Source: Streptomyces sp. NBC_01016 (GTDB lineage Bacteria > Actinomycetota > Actinomycetes > Streptomycetales > Streptomycetaceae). From it: DNA of 64,000 nucleotides. Shown one piece after another: positions 52,721-60,754 of this stretch. Both the position numbers and the translations under genes were made by a program. The notes under the pieces are model-generated. The model worked only from the letters and a program-made list of their open reading frames with translations. It was not told where the DNA came from and ran no database searches. The stretch is from assembly GCF_026341035.1 (NCBI RefSeq), contig NZ_JAPEOQ010000002.1:4062535-4126534 (forward strand), given 5' to 3'. How positions within the stretch are numbered: the stretch's first letter is position 1; the number at the start of each line of letters is the position of its first letter.

Positions 52721-54151
52721 ATGTCCCAGCCGACCGACCCCCGCCTGATACCGCCCGGCTGCCCGGCGCACGCCCAGGGCGGCAACACCCAGCTGTACGG
52801 GACCGATTTCGCGGCCAACCCCGAGGCCTACTACGCGCACCTGCGACAGGCCGGGCCCAGCGCGCCCGTCGACATCGCCCCCGGCGTCGAGGTCGAACTC
52901 GTCACCAGCTACGACGCCGCCCTGCACATCCTGCAGAACCCGGCCACCTTCCCGCGCGACGCGCGCCGCTGGAACGCGCTGAACGAGGGGCGGGTGCCGG
53001 CCGACAGCCCGGCCCTGCCGATGATGGCCTGGCGGCGCAACGCCCTGTTCGCCGACGGTGCCGACCACGCCAAGCTGCGCCAGGCCGTCACCGCTGCCCT
53101 GGCCACCGTGGACGAGCGTGCGCTGATCCGCCAGACCCAGGCCTCCGCCGACTACCTCATCAGCGGCTTCAGCTCGGACCGGCACGGCCGCGCCGAGCTC
53201 ATGGCCGAGTACGCCGGCCCCCTGCCCCTCTTGGTCTTCTCCCACCTGTTCGGCTGCCCTCCCGAGATCGGCGACCGGGTCATCACCGGGATCTCCGGCA
53301 TCTTCGAGGGCGCCGCCGGCGCGGACCAGATCCTCGGCCAGGCGCTCGCCGAGCTGATCTCGCTCAAGCACCGCCGGCCGGGCGACGACCTCACCACCGA
53401 GCTGATCCGCCAGCACACCCTCCTCACCAGCGACCGGGCCGAGGCCGACGAGGCCGTGCTCCAGCAGCTCGTCACGCTGCTCTCCGGCGGCACCGCCCCG
53501 CTCGCCGCGGCCATCGGCACCAGCGCCGCCCTGTACCTGGGGGAGGACTGGCCCACCGGCCTTCCGGTCGAGGACGCCGTCTCCCAGGCCCTGTGGTCCT
53601 ACGCGCCGATCGCCAACTACGCCGGTCACTACCCGACGGTGGACATCGAACTCGGCGAGCGGAGGCTGCGGGCCGGCGATCCGGTGCTCATCTCGTTCGC
53701 CGCGGCCAACACGGATCCGCGGCTGACCGAGCACCGGGCCCAGCTCAACTCGAAGGCCCATCTCGCGTTCGGGGCGGGACCCCACGCGTGTCCGGCGAAG
53801 GACCCGGCGCTGCTGATCGCGGTGACGGCGGTCGAGTGCCTGCTCAACCGGCTGCCCGACCTGGAGCTCGACAGGCCCTTCTCGGCGCTCGACTGGGTGC
53901 CCTCGCCGTGGAGCCGCGCGCTGGCCGCGTTGCCCGTGCGCTTCTCCCCACGGGCCGTCTCCACCGCCTCCGCCCCGTACGAGTCCGCCGCCCCGGCGGT
54001 GTCCCGGCCCACGCCCGGCCTCCAGCCGCCCGCGGCCGAACCGGCCGCCTCCGCTTCCACCGGAGCCGGCGTCGAGGACGAGTCCGGCCAGGGCAAAAAG
54101 CGCAAGGCGGGACTGTTCAGCCGCTTCGTGGCATGGACCAGGGGCGAGTGA
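52721..54151 (+). CDS. Cytochrome P450 without an ExxR motif (CYP157-like)
   Basis: A 476-residue P450. The heme loop FGAGPHACPAKDPALL has the ligand cysteine (about Cys357) but P-A where most P450s have x-G. The I-helix reads LLSGGTAPLAAAIG, without the usual acid-alcohol pair. In the K-helix position (AVSQALWSYAPIANYAGHYP) no ExxR can be found. Loss of ExxR next to a conservon is a known property of the CYP157 family. A Pro/Ala-rich ~75-residue C-terminal extension ends in a basic patch (GKKRKAGLFSRF). It starts 10 bp after cvnD. Confidence 0.85.
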   Translation: MSQPTDPRLIPPGCPAHAQGGNTQLYGTDFAANPEAYYAHLRQAGPSAPVDIAPGVEVELVTSYDAALHILQNPATFPRDARRWNALNEGRVPADSPALPMMAWRRNALFADGADHAKLRQAVTAALATVDERALIRQTQASADYLISGFSSDRHGRAELMAEYAGPLPLLVFSHLFGCPPEIGDRVITGISGIFEGAAGADQILGQALAELISLKHRRPGDDLTTELIRQHTLLTSDRAEADEAVLQQLVTLLSGGTAPLAAAIGTSAALYLGEDWPTGLPVEDAVSQALWSYAPIANYAGHYPTVDIELGERRLRAGDPVLISFAAANTDPRLTEHRAQLNSKAHLAFGAGPHACPAKDPALLIAVTAVECLLNRLPDLELDRPFSALDWVPSPWSRALAALPVRFSPRAVSTASAPYESAAPAVSRPTPGLQPPAAEPAASASTGAGVEDESGQGKKRKAGLFSRFVAWTRGE

Positions 54152-54240
54152 CGCAGGCAACTCCACTTTCCTGCGGTGCCATTGGATACTCAAATGATCT
54201 TGTGGGTATTCATGGCGGCTGATGCTCGGAAAGGAGCACA

Positions 54241-55491
54241 GTGGGAATCGCCGTACTGCCGCAGGATCTTCGCCGCGCCACCGTCAGAGTCTTCTCGCGC
54301 CTGCGCACCCCCCAGGGGCAGGCAAATCCACTCCCTCACTACGCCGAACTCGCTGCATCAGGACCGGTCAGCCCCGCACCCTGGGGCGGCCACCTGGTCA
54401 CCGGGTTCGCCGAGTGCGACCAGGTCCTGCGCGACCGGCAGTGGTGCGAACCCGACCGGCGCTGGCGCGAGCGGCAGGGCCCAGGCACCCGCTGGGCCGC
54501 GCCGTCCTCGCAGGAGATGAGCCACGCCCTGCCCAACCTCAACGGGCCGGAACACGCCCGAATACGCCGGGCGGCCGACGGTTTCGACCGCGCCGCCATC
54601 GGCCGTCTCCGCCCCGTCATCACGACAGCCACCGACCGCCTCCTCGACACATTCCACGAACAACTCCGCCACGGGGAGGCCGACTTCGCAGCCCTGGTCG
54701 GCGAGGAGCTCCCCATCGCCACGGTCGGACACTGGCTGGGCTTGCCCCGCGCCGACTGGCCCCGGCTGCGCGAGCTCACCCACGACCAGGTGTTCACCCA
54801 GGAACTCCTGCCGACGGCCAGTCAGCTCGCCCGCTCCGACGCCGCAACCGTGGAACTGCGCACGTACTTCACCGACCTCGTCCGCGCTCGCCGCGCCCGC
54901 CCGGGAGACGACCCCGTCTCGCAGTGGATCCGCACCTGGGACACCCTCGAAACCGACCGCGACCAGGCCGACCACCAGGTCTACCACCTGGCCCGCTTCG
55001 TCCTGCTGGCCGCGCTGGAGACCACCGCGACCCTGCTGTCGCAAGCGGTCCTCCACCTCGTCGAACACCCCCTGCACTGGGACGCGGTCGCCGCCGACCC
55101 CGAACTCGTCCCGGGCGCCGTGGAGGAGAGCCTGCGCTACGACCCGCCCACCCATGTGATCAGCCGCGTCGCCTCCCACGACATGCGCCTGGCCGGCCGC
55201 GACATCCGTGAGGGCGAGATGGCCCACCTCCTGATCGGCGCCGCCCACCACGACCCGCACCGGCACGCCGACCCCGCCACCTACAACCCGCACCGAAACC
55301 CCGGCGGCCACCTCGCCTTCAGCGGCGGCGTCCACTACTGCCTCGGCGCCCCCCTGGCCCGCCTGGAAGCACAGACCCTCATCACCCAACTCACCCGCCG
55401 CATCCCCCGCCTCACCCTCGTACGCCCGCCCACCTGGGCGCCCCGCGTCGCCTTCCGCCGCCTCCTGAACCTGGACCTCACCCTCGCATGA
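54241..55491 (+). CDS. Cytochrome P450 (CYP154-like)
   Basis: A 416-residue P450 with all normal motifs: ExxR in EESLRYDPP (Glu296/Arg299), the heme loop FSGGVHYCLGAPLARLE (Cys367), and an I-helix LLAALETTATLL. GTG 54241 has AAGGAG at ideal distance. CYP157-CYP154 pairs are known behind conservons, and this order matches. Its stop overlaps the crotonase start (ATGA). The substrate is unknown. Confidence 0.92.
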   Translation: MGIAVLPQDLRRATVRVFSRLRTPQGQANPLPHYAELAASGPVSPAPWGGHLVTGFAECDQVLRDRQWCEPDRRWRERQGPGTRWAAPSSQEMSHALPNLNGPEHARIRRAADGFDRAAIGRLRPVITTATDRLLDTFHEQLRHGEADFAALVGEELPIATVGHWLGLPRADWPRLRELTHDQVFTQELLPTASQLARSDAATVELRTYFTDLVRARRARPGDDPVSQWIRTWDTLETDRDQADHQVYHLARFVLLAALETTATLLSQAVLHLVEHPLHWDAVAADPELVPGAVEESLRYDPPTHVISRVASHDMRLAGRDIREGEMAHLLIGAAHHDPHRHADPATYNPHRNPGGHLAFSGGVHYCLGAPLARLEAQTLITQLTRRIPRLTLVRPPTWAPRVAFRRLLNLDLTLA

Positions 55492-56243
55492 CCGACCACC
55501 TCCAGCCCTCCGACGGCTACAAAACCCTCCACCTCGACCAGGACGGGCCCGTCCTGCACGCCCGGCTCCACGCCGGCCGCACGGACGCCGTCCTCGACGT
55601 CGCCGCCATCGACGACCTCCTGCGACTGCTCGACAGCCTCACCGAGCGCACCGACGTGAAGGTCCTGGTCCTGTCCTCGCTGGCCGACGACTTCTGCCTG
55701 GGAGCCGACCGCAGCGAGTTCGCCGACGCACGCAAGGCCGACCCGACCGGCGCGGCCCTGCGCCGCATCGTCGACAAGGGCTTCCGGCTCTGTCAGGCCC
55801 TGGAGACCACCGACGCCATCACCATCGCGCGCCTCCACGGCCGGGTCACCGGTGCCGGCCTCGCCCTCGTCTCCTACTGTGACCTCCGCGTCGGCGCCGA
55901 CACCAGCCGCTACCGCATGCCCGAAGTAGGCCTCGGACTGCCACCCGCATGGGGCGGCGCCACCGGCCGCCTCATCACCGAGGTCGGAGTCTCCCGCATC
56001 CGTGAACTCATGCTGACCAGCCGCGAGTTCGACGCTGCCACCGCGCACCGGATCGACTTCCTGCACGAAACCGTGCCCGAAGAGGGCCTCGACCGCGCGG
56101 TCACCGCCTGGACGCGTCTCCTCGGCCGCCGCTCCCAGGAATCAATGATCGCCGCCAAACGGATACTGACCGGCTACGCCCGCGCCGACCGCACCGCCGA
56201 CCTGGGCCTGCTCGACGCCAATCTCCTCACCGCCCACCTGTAA
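55488..56243 (+). CDS. Enoyl-CoA hydratase/isomerase (crotonase) family protein
   Basis: A 251-residue crotonase. The two oxyanion-hole regions are DDFCLGADRSEF and GRVTGAGLALVSYCDLRV, and MPEVGLGLPPAWGGATGRL follows. Its ATG overlaps the P450 stop by four bases, so it belongs to the conservon operon. The pairing implies that an acyl-CoA or related substrate is processed alongside the P450s. It ends 1 bp from the end of the convergent Imm49-like fragment. Confidence 0.93.
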   Translation: MTDHLQPSDGYKTLHLDQDGPVLHARLHAGRTDAVLDVAAIDDLLRLLDSLTERTDVKVLVLSSLADDFCLGADRSEFADARKADPTGAALRRIVDKGFRLCQALETTDAITIARLHGRVTGAGLALVSYCDLRVGADTSRYRMPEVGLGLPPAWGGATGRLITEVGVSRIRELMLTSREFDAATAHRIDFLHETVPEEGLDRAVTAWTRLLGRRSQESMIAAKRILTGYARADRTADLGLLDANLLTAHL

Positions 56244-56244
56244 T

Positions 56245-56634
56245 TCAGGACGGGCTCGGAGCCGGGGCGGGCGCCTGCAGGAGTGAGGCAGGCAGATAGG
56301 CAGAGGTCGCCGTGCAGGTCCCAGCCGTGGACCTGCAGGCGAGCACGGACAGAGCGATCGCGCCCAGGGGGAGCAGGCTCTCGGGCCCGGCCTCTTCACC
56401 GGCGGCGCTTCGGTGGGTGACGAGCCGTTCGTGCAGCGCCTGCTCGAACGCGGCCTGGTCGCCGCGGAGCAGGATGCGCAGCAGCCGCTGGTCGGGGCCC
56501 GTGGCCCCGGCCGCATCCAGCGCGAGGGCAGCGTCGAGGCGCTCGCCCATCGACGGCATCCACAGGGGAACTTCCGGCCAGCCGCGGGGCAGACGGCCGG
56601 CCGACGGCGTCAAGTAACCGCACAGGGCGTCCAC
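56245..56634 (-). pseudogene. C-terminal part of an Imm49-like immunity protein
   Basis: A 129-codon frame that begins inside a protein: MDALCGYLTPSAGRLPRGWP, then AALALDAAGATGPDQRLLRI, LLPLGAIALSVLAC and YLPASLL. From memory these match the last ~130 residues of the Imm49 family, whose full length is about 260-290. The upstream DNA does not encode the N-terminal half in any frame and there is no ribosome site. Imm49 proteins protect against polymorphic toxins; no toxin gene is visible. Confidence 0.6.
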
Positions 56635-56908
56635 CTGCGCGAGACCGGCTGCATCGGAGACCGAGCCGCACGCTACGCGCTGAACTCACCGACGCGATGG
56701 AAGAGCGGCCTGTCGCTGCGGCGACTGCGGGTGTCGGGCGATCTTGCGGGTCTGCTGCGTCTACTCGCGATCGAGGCGCTCGGCCGGCGAACCGTGTGAG
56801 ACATGCAACGAACACCCATGATCAATTTCCGCCGCGTCCGGCCCGCCGCCTAGCGTCCCCCGGACACATCGACAGCCGGGGGCTTATCGAGCGGAAAGAC
56901 AGCACGTG

Positions 56909-57269
56909 ATGACCCCGGCCCACAGCGGCAGAGGCTCCGGGAGCCTCATATCCGCCCTGCTGCCCGACGGGGCAGAGGGGCCGTTCCTGGTGCTCCTCTT
57001 CGCCGCCCTGATCGGGCCGGCCTTCTACGGCCGGTACAAGCAGCGCCGCGACGGCACGCACCCGCCGCGTGTGAACGCCGCGGTGCAGCGGGGCGCGGCC
57101 CGGGTCACCCTCTGCGGCGCCGTCCTTGCGGAAATCCTCGGCCTGATCGGGATCTTCGCCTTCAAAACCACGTGGCACGTGGTGGGCAGGCGTCGCGCCG
57201 CTCGTCCTCTGCGCCTTCGGGATCGTCCTGGTCCGATGGGCACGCGCGCACGCCCGGGGACACAGGTGA
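56909..57269 (+). pseudogene. Small membrane protein A of the string, frameshifted
   Basis: The frame starts MTPAHSGRGSG and has two membrane helices (GPFLVLLFAALIGPAFYG; LCGAVLAEILGLIGIFAF). Near 57180-57187, in the run gtggtggg, one extra base shifts the frame. Removing it continues as WAGVAPLVLCAFGIVLVRWA, a third helix, and ends at a TGA (57267-57269) that overlaps the next GTG by four bases, exactly like the other junctions of the string. As written, the shifted frame reads through into the next gene and would give a 184-residue hybrid. It is either a recent mutation, a sequencing error, or programmed frameshifting. Confidence 0.65.
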
Positions 57270-57463
57270 CGCGCTCGGACAAGTGGCTGGTCGTCGCCCT
57301 GGTCGTGCTGATCATGGCCACCGTCTGCAACGCCGTCACGAGCCGCACCGGCTGGGGCCGCGTGCGCGAGCTGGCCATCGGCGTCTACGTCATCAGCTTT
57401 CTGGCCTGGCACTTCCGCAGCGACCGGCGCAAGCGGCACGCAGGGAAGAGGAAGCCGAAGTGA
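57266..57463 (+). CDS. Small two-helix membrane protein B
   Basis: 65 residues: helix KWLVVALVVLIMATVCNAV, a short loop with TGWG, a second helix (LAIGVYVISFLAW) and a basic tail HFRSDRRKRHAGKRKPK. Its stop overlaps the GTG of the next gene (GTGA). The plan (helix, loop with a Gly/Lys-Trp, helix, Trp/Arg-rich tail) returns in proteins C, E, G, H and I. I do not recognise the family. Confidence 0.75.
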   Translation: MTRSDKWLVVALVVLIMATVCNAVTSRTGWGRVRELAIGVYVISFLAWHFRSDRRKRHAGKRKPK

Positions 57464-57705
57464 AGCTCCACATGGACGGGACGGACCGGGTCCTGCTCAT
57501 CGCGCTGACCATCCTCGGCATTGCCAACGCCACGGACTCGGACGCCTCGACCGGGTGGCGGCTGTGGGGCACCTTCATGCCCGCCGCCCTCGCCTGCAGG
57601 ATCATCCGCGATGCCCGCCGCAAGCGGCGCAGGCAGCGTGCCGAGCGCCAGGCCCTGCTGACGCGCCTCGACCGCCTCATGCGCCGCGAGGTGAAGCGCC
57701 GATGA
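57460..57705 (+). CDS. Small two-helix membrane protein C
   Basis: 81 residues, starting VKLHMDGTDRVLL. Helices: VLLIALTILGIANA and LWGTFMPAALACRII, joined by a loop with ASTGW, then a long basic helix (RDARRKRRRQRAERQALLTR). It looks like a sister of B. It overlaps D by four bases (ATGA). Confidence 0.8.
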   Translation: MKLHMDGTDRVLLIALTILGIANATDSDASTGWRLWGTFMPAALACRIIRDARRKRRRQRAERQALLTRLDRLMRREVKRR

Positions 57706-57917
57706 AGAAGCACCTGAAGAAGAACCTCGGCGCCGTGCCGGGCGGTGCTGCGGTCAGCGTGGCGGGCGGGGCGAGCGGCGCCGCCTGGGGCGGATCCGGC
57801 GGCGCAGTCGTGCCGTGGTGGCTGTGTGCCCTCGTAGGAATCGTTCTCCTCCCACTGATCGTGATCATCGTCCAGAACGTCCGTGACATGGTCCGGCTGG
57901 CGAAGGCGAACCGATGA
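57702..57917 (+). CDS. Small Gly-rich membrane protein D (paralogue of F)
   Basis: 71 residues: basic start MKKHLKKNLGA, a Gly/Ala-rich stretch (GGAAVSVAGGASGAAWGGSG), one membrane helix (WWLCALVGIVLLPLIVIIV) and the tail QNVRDMVRLAKANR. The tail and layout are repeated in F. It overlaps E by four bases. Confidence 0.82.
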   Translation: MKKHLKKNLGAVPGGAAVSVAGGASGAAWGGSGGAVVPWWLCALVGIVLLPLIVIIVQNVRDMVRLAKANR

Positions 57918-58123
57918 AGTGGATCTCGCCCAGCGGGCCGCCGCGCAGCCGGAGGTTCCATGCCGTCCAGATCGGGCTCGTCGTGGGCTACTGCCTCGCG
58001 GGCGGCGTCGAGGTCTCCGTATGGCGCTACTCGGTGCAGGCGGCCTGCATCGGCGCGCTGATTGCCTCGTCCGTCTGGAACTGGTGGCGCATGCGGCGCA
58101 CATGGAAGAAGGGCCCCAAGTGA
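57914..58123 (+). CDS. Small two-helix membrane protein E
   Basis: 69 residues. Helices: AVQIGLVVGYCLAGG and VQAACIGALIASSVW, with the loop VEVSVWRYS, then NWWRMRRTWKKGPK as a Trp/Arg/Lys tail. It overlaps F by four bases (GTGA). Confidence 0.8.
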   Translation: MKWISPSGPPRSRRFHAVQIGLVVGYCLAGGVEVSVWRYSVQAACIGALIASSVWNWWRMRRTWKKGPK

Positions 58124-58371
58124 TCAAGCGCCTGAAGAAGCTCGGTGCGATGCCCGCCACCACTGGCGGCATCACCACTGGCGGCATCGCCGCTGGCGGG
58201 GTCGCCGCTGGCGGGGTCGGCGGCAGCACCTGGAGCGGATTCGGTTCCGATGTCGCCGTGGTCATGCCGTGGCGGCTGTGGGCCCTCTTGGGAGCCGTCC
58301 TCTGCGCGCTGTTCGTGGCCACCGTCAAGAACATCCGTGACGCACTCCGTCTGGCAAAGGCGAACCGATGA
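58120..58371 (+). CDS. Small Gly-rich membrane protein F (paralogue of D)
   Basis: 83 residues: VIKRLKKLGAMP, then short repeats TTGGI/AAGGV (four units coded by near-identical 15-base repeats), a membrane helix (WALLGAVLCALFVATV) and the tail KNIRDALRLAKANR. The head (K-LKK-LGA) and tail match D. It overlaps G by four bases. Confidence 0.82.
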   Translation: MIKRLKKLGAMPATTGGITTGGIAAGGVAAGGVGGSTWSGFGSDVAVVMPWRLWALLGAVLCALFVATVKNIRDALRLAKANR

Positions 58372-58619
58372 AGCCGCCTGCCAAACGGCGGCTGAAGTTC
58401 GTGGGTGTGGTTGCGGACCCGCCGAAGCCGCTCACCGTCCTGGAGATCGTGGTGAACGTCGCCACGGCCGTCATGGTCTTCGGCGCCCTCGGGTTCATCA
58501 CAGGCAAGTGGGACATGGCGATCGGCGCGGGCGTCAGCGGCACGGGGGTCCACCTCCTGTTCCAGTGGTGGTGGCGCCGTTCCGACCGGCCGGAGCACAA
58601 CGAGGGCGAAGATGGGTAA
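58368..58619 (+). CDS. Small two-helix membrane protein G
   Basis: 83 residues: basic start MKPPAKRRLKFVG, helix VVNVATAVMVFGALGF, loop ITGKWDMAIG, helix GVSGTGVHLLFQWW, tail WRRSDRPEHNEGEDG. The TGKW loop is shared with H. It overlaps H by eight bases. Confidence 0.8.
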   Translation: MKPPAKRRLKFVGVVADPPKPLTVLEIVVNVATAVMVFGALGFITGKWDMAIGAGVSGTGVHLLFQWWWRRSDRPEHNEGEDG

Positions 58620-58797
58620 GCCCACGAGGCTCGTCCTGTACGCCTTGGTCGTGTTCGCCGTTCTGGGCGCCATCGAAGCCGTCACGGGAAAGTGGAACGC
58701 CGTCATCAACGGCGGGTGCATTTTTCTCGGCTCCGTGGGCTGGAACTACTTCCACGCCCGGCGCATCGAGCAGCGCGGGAACGACGATGATCATTAA
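58612..58797 (+). CDS. Small two-helix membrane protein H
   Basis: 61 residues: MGKPTRLVLYALVVFAVLGA (helix), loop VTGKWNAVINGG, helix CIFLGSVGWNYF, tail HARRIEQRGNDDDH. It is clearly related to G. It overlaps I by eleven bases. Confidence 0.8.
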   Translation: MGKPTRLVLYALVVFAVLGAIEAVTGKWNAVINGGCIFLGSVGWNYFHARRIEQRGNDDDH

Positions 58798-59134
58798 CGT
58801 CCTGGTCCGGATCATGTACGCGCTCATCCTCGGCGGCATGGTCGCCTACGTCGCCCAGGGCCTCTTCCATGACGGCTGGGTGTCGGCGGCCTTCGGTGCC
58901 ATCACCGTCGCCGTCTGCGCTGTCTGGAACCTGCGCCGGGCCACGGTGTACCGCGACAAACGGCTGGGCAGCTCCGGCACCCGTATCAGCCGGTTCCTGG
59001 CCACGCGTACCGGCCTCGCCGTCATGCTCGTAGTGCTGGCGCTGGCCATGGCGCTCTTCATGCTCGGCTGGGGCGACTGTCCCACGCGGGACGCCTCCGG
59101 GAAGTGCGGCATGCCCAGCCACATGAACTGGTAG
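58787..59134 (+). CDS. Small membrane protein I, last gene of the string
   Basis: 115 residues. The first half repeats the two-helix plan (IMYALILGGMVAYVAQGLF, HDGWVSAAFG, AITVAVCAVWNLRRA). A third helix (LAVMLVVLALAMALFMLGW) and a short outer tail with two cysteines (DCPTRDASGKCGMPSH) are added. It is the longest member and closes the string; no further gene on this strand follows closely. Confidence 0.82.
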   Translation: MIINVLVRIMYALILGGMVAYVAQGLFHDGWVSAAFGAITVAVCAVWNLRRATVYRDKRLGSSGTRISRFLATRTGLAVMLVVLALAMALFMLGWGDCPTRDASGKCGMPSHMNW

Positions 59135-59197
59135 CCAAGCAGGGAGCCTGGCCCCCCTGTCCGGGAATCGCGACCATTACGGCCGCTCCCGAAGTTT

Positions 59198-59644
59198 CTA
59201 CTCCTCCTGCTTCGGTGGGTTCCGAGTGACCTGACGGAGCTGCTTCTCGACGTCGAACCGGTTGAGGTCGCTTTTGAACGCGTACATGGAGACCGCATCC
59301 TGTGCCCTCGCCGCGGCCTCGAACCAGACCTCGCGTTGCTTCTCGCGTTCATCATCATCGAGGTGCTCGAGCTTCCGGCCCTCGTCGTCGGCCGAGTGGA
59401 GGCGCGATACGGCGGCAGAGATCCACAACCGGATCACCGTCGGCGGAGCGAGGTCGGGTCAGCTCGGATCCGTCCGCAGCTGCCCGGTGGCGGGGGCCGC
59501 GGGAGCCAGGGTGACGCCATGGGCCGCTGCGAGGCGGATGACTGCATCCTCGAAGGCCGTGACGTTCTCCTCCGTCGGGCCTTCGGAGCGGGCCCTTGCA
59601 GAGGCGGCGTTCAATTCGACCTGAGCTGCTTCCTTTCCCTCCAT
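59198..59644 (-). pseudogene. Small gene split by an in-frame TGA
   Basis: One frame runs from ATG 59644 (MEGKEAAQVELNAASARARS) through GVTLAPAAPATGQLRTDPS, meets TGA (59459-59461), and continues in the same frame as PDLAPPTVIRLWISAAVSRL to a stop at 59198. The joined product would have about 148 residues, largely helical and charged. A tryptophan codon changed to TGA is the simplest explanation. The second half alone could start at GTG 59437, but no ribosome site is seen. Family unknown. Confidence 0.5.
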
Positions 59645-59767
59645 TCTGCGACTTTATGAGAGGAAGCTCGGCTGACCGGTGCGGGTCCGCAAGGCGAGCG
59701 AGAACCGGCGTCGTTTCCCGCCGCCTCAGAACCGACAAGTCCACCACTGGCCCTGGAGGGCGTGACC

Positions 59768-60076
59768 GTGCCGTTCGACCCCGACCGCCCGGCCCCGGCA
59801 AACGGGATGAAGTACCGCACCGAGTACGGCTACATCCTGGCCGGCCCGGACGAACGAGGATGCTGCGTGATCCACGAACTGTGGGTCGCACCGGAGCACC
59901 GCGGAAACGGAACAGGACGCCTACTCGTCGACCACGTCCGCACCTGGGCAAGAGAACACGCCCTGGCACCGTTGATCGTCCACTGCTCGCCCCGCAATAG
60001 AGACGGGCGCGCCTTCTACGAGGCGCTCGGGATGCGGGCTGTGTCCGTGGTCTACCAAGACGATCTGGCCGAGTAG
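59768..60076 (+). CDS. Short GNAT-family N-acetyltransferase
   Basis: A 102-residue acetyltransferase, shorter than the usual ~150. The acetyl-CoA motif A is present: VIHELWVAPEHRGNGTGRLL, and motif B follows (SPRNRDGRAFYEALGMRAV). GTG 59768 has GGAGGG seven bases upstream; GTG 59762 is too close to it. The N-terminal strands of the fold are reduced, so it may act on a small substrate or as a dimer. Confidence 0.82.
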   Translation: MPFDPDRPAPANGMKYRTEYGYILAGPDERGCCVIHELWVAPEHRGNGTGRLLVDHVRTWAREHALAPLIVHCSPRNRDGRAFYEALGMRAVSVVYQDDLAE

Positions 60077-60144
60077 ACAAAGCGTCGTGGCAGCACAACG
60101 GAGCTACCAGCAGATGACACCCCTCAGCTCCTGGACGCGTTCTG

Positions 60145-60519
60145 TTGTCACTGACCTCCATCAGCACCATGTGCGGCGCCTACATCGCCGACTGGAACGA
60201 AACACACATCCACAACCCCAACTGGCCGCCACACGCGAAATTCCACAACGCGCAGACCATGAGCACCGGCGCCGCACTCGGCGCCATCGGACTGTGGGCA
60301 CTGTGGGGCCGCGGAGCCGACGCCTCCGGCGAGCGACTGAAACTGGCGACCGGTGCCGCCTCGCTGTACTGGATCACCCAGATGTCGGCCATCGCGTACC
60401 CCGGAACCGCCTTCATGGACCCGCCGAAGAAGGGCGCCCCGCAAGCAGTACTCGCCGGGGCCACACTCACCCTCAACGGCCTGGCCTTCGCCCTGGAACG
60501 CCGACGGCTGCGCCGGTGA
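60145..60519 (+). CDS. Small membrane protein, DUF6640-like, start uncertain
   Basis: 124 residues from TTG 60145. It has ADWNETHIHNPNWPPHAKFH after the first helix and three further hydrophobic helices. From memory this resembles a family of small integral membrane proteins with a NETH-x-F/H-N-P-x-W motif (DUF6640-like). No good start codon or ribosome site is present and the first helix seems short, so the 5' end may be lost. Confidence 0.45.
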   Translation: MSLTSISTMCGAYIADWNETHIHNPNWPPHAKFHNAQTMSTGAALGAIGLWALWGRGADASGERLKLATGAASLYWITQMSAIAYPGTAFMDPPKKGAPQAVLAGATLTLNGLAFALERRRLRR

Positions 60520-60604
60520 TACCCGGCCGCCGATTCCTCACCGTGCTCCGCCGCACGGGGATCACACAACTCCACCACCACGTGGAACAGGAGTCAGAGA
60601 TACA

Positions 60605-60640
60605 GAGATCCCGCCCAACCTTCCGACCGGGCGGGATCTC
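60605..60640. terminator. Hairpin terminator
   Basis: GAGATCCCGCCC (60605-60616) pairs perfectly with 60629-60640 across a 12-base loop. It lies about 85 bp after the small membrane protein gene. Confidence 0.75.
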
Positions 60641-60754
60641 ATCACTGATCTTCGTGTGCTCCGCTTCCCTGCACGGCCAGACCAGGAGATCGACACACCA
60701 ACTACCCCTCCTTGTACGCCAACTAAAAATCCTCGTCACAACGAACACACCCAC

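Noticed and set aside
56906..57463. A single 185-codon membrane protein gene
   Set aside because: The middle part (GRRRAARPLRLRDRPGPMG) is out of place between membrane helices, while the other frame gives a helix and a coupled stop; a frameshift between two genes explains it better.
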